Assembly: GCF_015689195.1 (NCBI RefSeq)
Contig: NZ_CP065044.1
Span: 2,418,001-2,482,000 of the forward strand
Source: Pectobacterium aroidearum
Lineage (GTDB): Bacteria; Pseudomonadota; Gammaproteobacteria; Enterobacterales; Enterobacteriaceae
Direction of reading: 5' to 3'
DNA length: 64,000 nucleotides
This document shows positions 59,384 to 64,000 of the stretch, piece by piece. Both the position numbers and the translations under genes were made by a program. The notes beneath the pieces are model-generated. The model was not told where the DNA came from. It ran no database searches and worked only from the letters and a program-made list of their open reading frames with translations. Position 1 is the stretch's first letter. The number at the start of each line of letters is the position of its first letter.

Positions 59384-60208
59384 TTATGCCGAGAAATGAC
59401 CCTTGCCGATAAAATGTGCCAGTCCTTCACTCCAGCCCTGAGGCCCTGGCGCTTGCGTGTAATAGTGCTTTCCGCTATGCGATTCCGGCAGGGTAACAAT
59501 ATGATTTCCCTTACCTTTAATTAATACGGCGTAGTCCATCGCGCATAACAGGGATACATCGTTCGGGCCATCTCCCAGACCAAGCGTTTTGATATCAGTA
59601 CCGTACTTCTTGATATACTGTGTTTTTATCCAGTTAACCATGAATCCCTTACTCGTTTGGGTGCTCATGACGTGATAGAAGCGCCCCCCTTGTGTCAGAG
59701 CCAGACCGGCCTCTGCCAGTAACTGACTGAAACGCGGTAGCGCAGTGGGCTCATCCAGCCACACCAGCGGTTCAGATCCTTCACGCTGTTGCGCTCGTTG
59801 GGCATCTTGCTCGTTTAACCCTGTCACTTCTGCTATCTCCGCGCTGCTCATATCGCCAAAGCCTTTGAAGCGAAAACCGGACGTGCGCAACTGCGCTAAC
59901 TGAGTACGGATGACGGAATATTCCACGCAGCTCCTCTTGCGTGGGTAATCGGGATGCGTTTGCCATGTCGGAGGGAGTACGGCAATAGCGCCGTTTTCCG
60001 CAATATAGGGATAATGATCCAGCCCGAGCGCCTGCCGTAAGGGGGCAACTTCGGCCGCCGTTTTACTGGTGGTGATAATCAGTGGAATTGCCTCGTTTGC
60101 CAGTCGCGTCAGCCACGGCTGCGCGGCGTCCCACCGATAAGTCTCATGATCGAGCAACGATCCGTCGAGATCGCTGAAAATAATCAGCTTCGTGTTACAC
60201 GTTTGCAT
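59384..60208 (-). CDS. Glucosyl-/mannosyl-3-phosphoglycerate phosphatase, HAD family
   Basis: This 274-residue HAD hydrolase matches the YedP/MpgP type that removes phosphate from mannosyl- or glucosyl-3-phosphoglycerate to give the solute. Motif I is IIFSDLDGSLLD, motif II IITTSK, and motif IV GLGDGPNDVSLL. Placed directly upstream of the synthase, it most likely acts as GpgP. I start at the ATG at 60208, preceded by GGAGA; the longer frame to 60247 is unconserved. Confidence 0.87.
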   Translation of the reverse strand: MQTCNTKLIIFSDLDGSLLDHETYRWDAAQPWLTRLANEAIPLIITTSKTAAEVAPLRQALGLDHYPYIAENGAIAVLPPTWQTHPDYPRKRSCVEYSVIRTQLAQLRTSGFRFKGFGDMSSAEIAEVTGLNEQDAQRAQQREGSEPLVWLDEPTALPRFSQLLAEAGLALTQGGRFYHVMSTQTSKGFMVNWIKTQYIKKYGTDIKTLGLGDGPNDVSLLCAMDYAVLIKGKGNHIVTLPESHSGKHYYTQAPGPQGWSEGLAHFIGKGHFSA

Positions 60209-60556
60209 GGGTTCTCCATGTTTTATCGTGGATAAACTGGGTGTCACGATGGACGATTAACGTTAGTCAGAAAGGGCGCGTGTTTGTCAGTGAGGTGTTG
60301 TATTCGTGGTGGCAATGACTGTGATCACCATCACATTTTAAGCGTAGGCGACGATTTGTATCTTCACCAATAACATAATGATCTCGCTACTTTCCTGTTC
60401 GCGATGAAAACGAGCGGACGCTGCTTTTATCCTGAAACGTTTTACGCCAGTCGGTCGGGCTAACGCTAAAACGCTATTTGAACGGCTAACTGAAATACCT
60501 GCCTCAGGATGAGGCAGGTATAAGGGCAATGGTTTTGCATCTTCACATTCGCCTAA
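60209..60556. other. Region between the gpg operon and the coiled-coil operon
   Basis: About 348 bases. The part next to 60209 should hold the gpg promoter. A 10-bp perfect hairpin (TACCTGCCTC / GAGGCAGGTA, loop AGGAT) at 60496-60520 lies 36 bases past the stop of the 86-residue gene and is a likely terminator of the upstream operon. A 63-codon open frame at 60338-60529 has no features and I do not call it. Confidence 0.55.
60496..60520 (-). terminator. Probable terminator of the coiled-coil operon
   Basis: The 10-bp perfect hairpin described for this gap is followed on the minus strand by TTTCAG, a short T run. Its position just after the last operon gene supports the call. Confidence 0.65.
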
Positions 60557-60817
60557 CTACCAACCCTGAATACCCATTTGTTGGGCGGCAGCATGAATCG
60601 CATTGTAATGAGCCTGCGTCATTTCCGACTGAAGATTAGGTTTGCCTCTATCTGCAGTACGAAATTCATCTCGTGAGCCTCTCAACAGACTCTGCCCGTG
60701 GCCATCGGGAGAGCCTGTACCTTGCGTGTGTTTTTCGTGTGAAGCTCGCGCCGAATTACTTCCCGCAGCGATGAGGATCGCGCGAGCCCGGTTGTAGTCA
60801 TTATCGCTAATTGCCAT
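60557..60817 (-). CDS. 86-residue protein of unknown function, third gene of the operon
   Basis: This small soluble protein is not recognised. Residues 1-25 (ISDNDYNRARAILIAAGSNS) and 64-86 (SEMTQAHYNAIHAAAQQMGI) look helical, joined by a Gly/Ser/His/Asp-rich and probably disordered middle. It has no signal or Cys residues. It lies 66 bases after the 612-residue gene on the same strand, just before the terminator. A chaperone, immunity or small effector role is possible but unsupported. Confidence 0.65.
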   Translation of the reverse strand: MAISDNDYNRARAILIAAGSNSARASHEKHTQGTGSPDGHGQSLLRGSRDEFRTADRGKPNLQSEMTQAHYNAIHAAAQQMGIQGW

Positions 60818-60883
60818 TGATGAACTCCTTCATATTGATATAGATACCGTGTGGACGTACCGTTATCTATCCACTCGGTTGAT

Positions 60884-62722
60884 TTACGCTTTCGACTGTA
60901 TGCGATCGCGATACCGGTTTAGTTCTTCCAGTTTGGCCGATGCGGCCTGCTTACGTTTGAAGGCGATGTCCTCGATCTGGCTTGCCGAGGTAGTGAGATA
61001 GGATTTCAGTTCATCACCCGTCAGGTACGTGCCGCTCAATTTATTCAGCTTGCTCCAACCGTCTTTAAAGTTATCCACAAACTTGGCTGACACGATGCCA
61101 ACGGCCTGCCATTCAGCCGTTTGAGTGATGAAGAAATCATTTGTGTTCCGTTTGATGCGCTTAGTGAAACTTTTCGTCGGTTGATTCCGATCGAGCGCTT
61201 TCTGGAGCAGATCTGACTGCTCGGTCGAACTGTCTACGACGCTCTGCATGAAATTCGCAAACGTTTTGAAGAAAAAAGAGATTTCGACAATAATTTCACG
61301 CATCCGCTTCAGCGCTTTGAGGCTCAGTCCCAGAGACTGGATCGCCAGTTGAATGGTTTCTTCTTCGGTTCGTTGTCCCTTTAGCAGGGCGTTGATTTTT
61401 ACCAGCTCTGCCGCTTGGGTACGTTTCTCTTTTTCATAAGCCTCGACCTTTTCCAGCATTTTCATCTGCATGTCGCGGAGACCCGTCGCCTGTTTTTCTT
61501 GTTTCTCTGCCATTTTCCCCATGTTATCGCCAAGGGATTCCAGCGCGGCATTTAAGGCTTTCAGCGCGGTTTCTGCCGCCGAAATCTTGCTGACCTTTTC
61601 TTTGATTTCTGCACTGTTGTCTTTGATTCTATTATCGAGAGATTCCAGCTGTACCGCTTTCGCGTCTGCATCGATCTGTGCGTCCTCTTCAATTTTTTCC
61701 TTTTCGGCCGTCAGCTCCTGATTCTTCTTCTCCAGCTCAGCTTTTTCACGCTCAGCGGTCGTTTTTTCGGTACGTTTGTCAGCAATTTTTCCCTTAGTTT
61801 CTATCGCCTTCGCTGTTGTGTCGTTCTCTTCTGTCGCAGTTTCCGCATTGATCAACTGCCGTGCCGTAGAGTTGACTGAGGCGGCAACCAGCGATGCGCC
61901 TCCCGTGGCGACCCCTGTGATGCCAGCGGTAATTGCCGGAACCATGGATGAAATCATCTGTGCGCCGACGCTCACGATAGACATGATAAAAGCGCGGTCC
62001 TCGGCCGTTTCTGCTTGCGATTTATATTCGTTCGCCATTTTTTCATACTTGGCGATATCGTTTTGCAGGTCTTGTACCAGGCTGTCCAGTTTTTCGCGTT
62101 GTGCGTTGTTCTCAGCAATTTCTTTTTCTATCTTTTCCTTATTTTTCAAACGCGTAGATAGCGCCAGCTCTCCCTGCTGTGTCGTCTTGGTGGTATCGTC
62201 AATAATGCTATCGTAGGTATTCGCGATCTTTGTCAAATCGGCACTGACCCGCTCAGCCCGTTTCTTGATTTCTTTGGCCAGATCCACTAAATCCTCGCCA
62301 ATGAAATCTTGCAGGTCCTGAGGATCATTGCTGTCACGGGCCTCCGTCCAGTCACTGAACAGGGTGCGTAATAATTTGAGAATCCGTTCAGCATCCGTCG
62401 ACGCGCCGCGCATTTTCTGTTCGCTTTCCTGCTGAGCCGCAATCAGGCGACTCATCAACTTATCAATTTCAACCCTGATCTTTCCTTCTTCCTGGGGCGT
62501 TGTGTTGTAGGCGATATAAAGCAAATCGATAGCGTTATCGGTGTCTTCCTTGGATCGGGAAACGTCATAGGTGCCCTCAATCCTCCTGATGTAATCCTCA
62601 ACCAGAGGGTGGTTAACATCAGGCAACGCCACATTATTACTGTCCAGAATTTCCTCGACTTGGGCATCAATACGTTTATTGACATCGAACTCGATACTGA
62701 TGATTTTATTTTCAGCAGCCAT
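60884..62722 (-). CDS. 612-residue helical coiled-coil protein with central hydrophobic hairpin
   Basis: I do not recognise a family. The protein is almost all alpha-helical. Coiled-coil stretches at about 185-235 and 300-435 flank a hydrophobic, Gly-rich segment at about 243-283 (IMSIVSVGAQMISSMVPAI then TGVATGGASLVAASV). A second hydrophobic patch is ISFFFKTFANFMQSVV at about 481-496. There is no signal peptide. Two long helices flanking a membrane hairpin recall alpha pore-forming toxins of the ClyA/HBL/XaxA type, which is inference only. The ATG at 62722 follows GAGGAGAG; an upstream in-frame start at 62776 would overlap the first gene. It lies 28 bases after the secreted partner. Confidence 0.75.
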   Translation of the reverse strand: MAAENKIISIEFDVNKRIDAQVEEILDSNNVALPDVNHPLVEDYIRRIEGTYDVSRSKEDTDNAIDLLYIAYNTTPQEEGKIRVEIDKLMSRLIAAQQESEQKMRGASTDAERILKLLRTLFSDWTEARDSNDPQDLQDFIGEDLVDLAKEIKKRAERVSADLTKIANTYDSIIDDTTKTTQQGELALSTRLKNKEKIEKEIAENNAQREKLDSLVQDLQNDIAKYEKMANEYKSQAETAEDRAFIMSIVSVGAQMISSMVPAITAGITGVATGGASLVAASVNSTARQLINAETATEENDTTAKAIETKGKIADKRTEKTTAEREKAELEKKNQELTAEKEKIEEDAQIDADAKAVQLESLDNRIKDNSAEIKEKVSKISAAETALKALNAALESLGDNMGKMAEKQEKQATGLRDMQMKMLEKVEAYEKEKRTQAAELVKINALLKGQRTEEETIQLAIQSLGLSLKALKRMREIIVEISFFFKTFANFMQSVVDSSTEQSDLLQKALDRNQPTKSFTKRIKRNTNDFFITQTAEWQAVGIVSAKFVDNFKDGWSKLNKLSGTYLTGDELKSYLTTSASQIEDIAFKRKQAASAKLEELNRYRDRIQSKA

Positions 62723-62750
62723 GTTTCTCTCCTCAGATTCAGCAAAAAGG

Positions 62751-63668
62751 TTAGTTTGTGCAGATACGCTCGCCATCCGGAAGTTGCAGGCCGTTTATGT
62801 CGAGCAATTCTTGAGACTTAAGCAGTAAAACATTCAACGATTCAGATTCTTGGTGCAGGCGATTCACAATAAACCGCCGGTCTGAGGCCGGGTCGAGACC
62901 GTTAAGTTCCGCAATAGAGTCGGTAAACCTGGCGAGTAGGGTGGCGTTATCCTGTTTGAGTTTTCTGATCTCGGTCAGTGACGCCTTGATTACACTGATC
63001 TTGTTTTCGACTGTCGCAATATCAGTCCTGTTTTGCTCAGTCCTCATCAGGCTTTCCTTTAACCGTGTTTCAGCCTGACTTTTTTTGTCGGAGGCATTCT
63101 TTAAATATTCTCTGGATGCTCTGACTTTTATGTCGAGTTGCTGTCTTTCGTTATCTAGATTTCTTAGATCACTGTTCAGGCCAGAAATCTCGGCATAAAG
63201 CTCACATCCGATATAAGTAAAGGGGCTCAAAATGTCGTCAAAAAAGGAGCCCGTTGGTCTTTTGCAAGAATCAAGCTCGCTCTCTTTTTTCCTGATTTGA
63301 TTTTTGACATGTGACATGCGTTGTTCTAAGCCATTCTTTTGCTCTAACTCCTTATCTAACGCCTCTGAAAACGCCTTAACTTCAGATTCTGCACTCGTCA
63401 ACTCAGCAACCAGTTGCTGTTCCTGACGGTGCAGTTCACCAGCCGTTTCCTCTAACCGATGACTATTCGCCTCAAGCTCAGTATCTTTGTCGGCGTAGCA
63501 CTGTCCTTTAGCGACCAGCGCTGTATCAATACGCTGTGCGTTGGCAATCTGCGCATTGAATGCTTCAATTTCGGATGGCGTCAGCGTTTGAGTTGCCGCT
63601 GACAGAGAAAGGGATGTAGCAAAAAATATGGTGAGAAAAGCAGCCCAAAGATAGTTCAAACACCGCAT
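62751..63668 (-). CDS. Secreted coiled-coil protein of unknown function, first gene of the operon
   Basis: This is a 305-residue protein with a Sec signal peptide (RCLNYLWAAFLTIFFATSLS, cleaved near SAA). The mature part is long charged helix with Glu/Lys/Gln heptads (about 60-135 and 160-250). Cys residues near 57, 135, 154 and 302 could form disulfides in the periplasm. It heads the operon, with the 612-residue helical protein 28 bases downstream. Function unknown; it could be a periplasmic partner or delivery factor for the second gene. Confidence 0.75.
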   Translation of the reverse strand: MRCLNYLWAAFLTIFFATSLSLSAATQTLTPSEIEAFNAQIANAQRIDTALVAKGQCYADKDTELEANSHRLEETAGELHRQEQQLVAELTSAESEVKAFSEALDKELEQKNGLEQRMSHVKNQIRKKESELDSCKRPTGSFFDDILSPFTYIGCELYAEISGLNSDLRNLDNERQQLDIKVRASREYLKNASDKKSQAETRLKESLMRTEQNRTDIATVENKISVIKASLTEIRKLKQDNATLLARFTDSIAELNGLDPASDRRFIVNRLHQESESLNVLLLKSQELLDINGLQLPDGERICTN

Positions 63669-63893
63669 GTTGGATTCTCCCTATTAATGTTACCCGTGAG
63701 GGGCCGTCATTCTACGGGCTACGGTAACAATAGGGCGCAATGCTGCCTATACGGCATTTAGCCGGTGGTTTGGCGAATGTCGTACGCGTTGGAGGTAATA
63801 TCTGAGAACATGATGTTATTTGTGCGCGGTGCCGTCTTCATACACAATGACTAGCTTATCAACGTGCTGTTGCATCACTGAAAAGGACTACCT

Positions 63894-64000
63894 ATGCCAC
63901 ATATTGATGTCAAACACTTCCCAAGAAACCTGTCTGAAGAAGAGAAGAAAGTCATTGCTGAAGATCTTGCTGCGGTTCTGAAGAAGCACTTCGGTTCTTC
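63894..64000 (+). CDS. pptA: 4-oxalocrotonate-tautomerase-family protein (partial)
   Basis: The first 35 codons of a PptA/YdcE-like tautomerase start at the ATG at 63894, with AAAGGA just upstream. Proline follows the initiator Met (MPHIDVKHFPRNLSEEEKK) and acts as the general base in this family. The gene runs off the right edge. Confidence 0.82.
   Translation, partial: MPHIDVKHFPRNLSEEEKKVIAEDLAAVLKKHFGS

Noticed and set aside
60338..60529. 63-codon frame downstream of the coiled-coil operon
   Set aside because: Translation has no features and the frame overlaps the hairpin at 60496-60520.
60884..62722. Assignment of the helical protein as XaxA, XaxB or YaxAB
   Set aside because: The 612-residue length and partner sizes do not fit those binary toxins as I know them, and no motif match is evident.

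Overview
The window reads as about 64 kb of chromosome from a soft-rot enterobacterium, most likely Pectobacterium or a close relative. Nearly every backbone gene is a close match to an Escherichia coli protein, and gene order follows the E. coli terminus region in long blocks: trp-rnm-yciO-rluB-btuR-yciK-sohB-yciN-topA-cysB, then dtpA-nth-rsxEGDCBA-cnu, then ydgJ-add-ydgA-manA-fumC-tus, then ynfM-ynfL-mlc-bioD2, then ynfD-ynfB-ydfG. A tus gene with a Ter site in its own promoter, and an ERIC element, fit an enterobacterial replication terminus. The genus is inferred from gene content, for example the glucosylglycerate genes; no search was run.

Layout. 1-2170 is the start of the trp operon (trpG partial, trpE, trpL with attenuator, TrpR-type operator), transcribed leftwards. 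2227-5416 is an AT-rich two-gene islet, a divergent AraC-type regulator and a processive-type GT2 membrane glycosyltransferase, between trpL and rnm, which are neighbours in E. coli. 5520-15346 is the rnm to topA block, interrupted at 6436-7194 by an opposite-strand gene of unknown function that may be a secreted effector. 15726-18350 holds cysB and dtpA facing each other. 18970-21573 is a single large gene, placed between dtpA and nth, that fuses a SAM methyltransferase to a molybdenum-cofactor-sulfurase-like PLP domain. 21781-28650 is nth-rsx-cnu. 28903-37135 is an L-arabinose locus (araBA divergent from araFGH and araC, with no araD). 37250-47895 runs from ydgJ to tus. 48066-54615 holds transporters, regulators and bioD2. 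54719-56866 holds small envelope proteins and ydfG. 57075-60208 is an operon for glucosylglycerate-type compatible solute synthesis plus a HisC-like aminotransferase that has lost its N-terminus. 60557-63668 is an unexplained three-gene operon: a secreted coiled-coil protein, a 612-residue helical protein with a central hydrophobic hairpin, and an 86-residue protein. The window ends inside a 4-oxalocrotonate-tautomerase-type gene.

The best candidates for undescribed biology are (1) the methyltransferase plus MOCOS-like fusion at 18970-21573, (2) the three-gene coiled-coil or pore-former-like operon at 60557-63668, (3) the AraC/GT2 islet with its cluster of TGTCAT motifs, and (4) the orphan protein at 6436-7194, which carries a Cys/His arrangement reminiscent of toxin deamidases. 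All functional claims for these four are inference from sequence reading.
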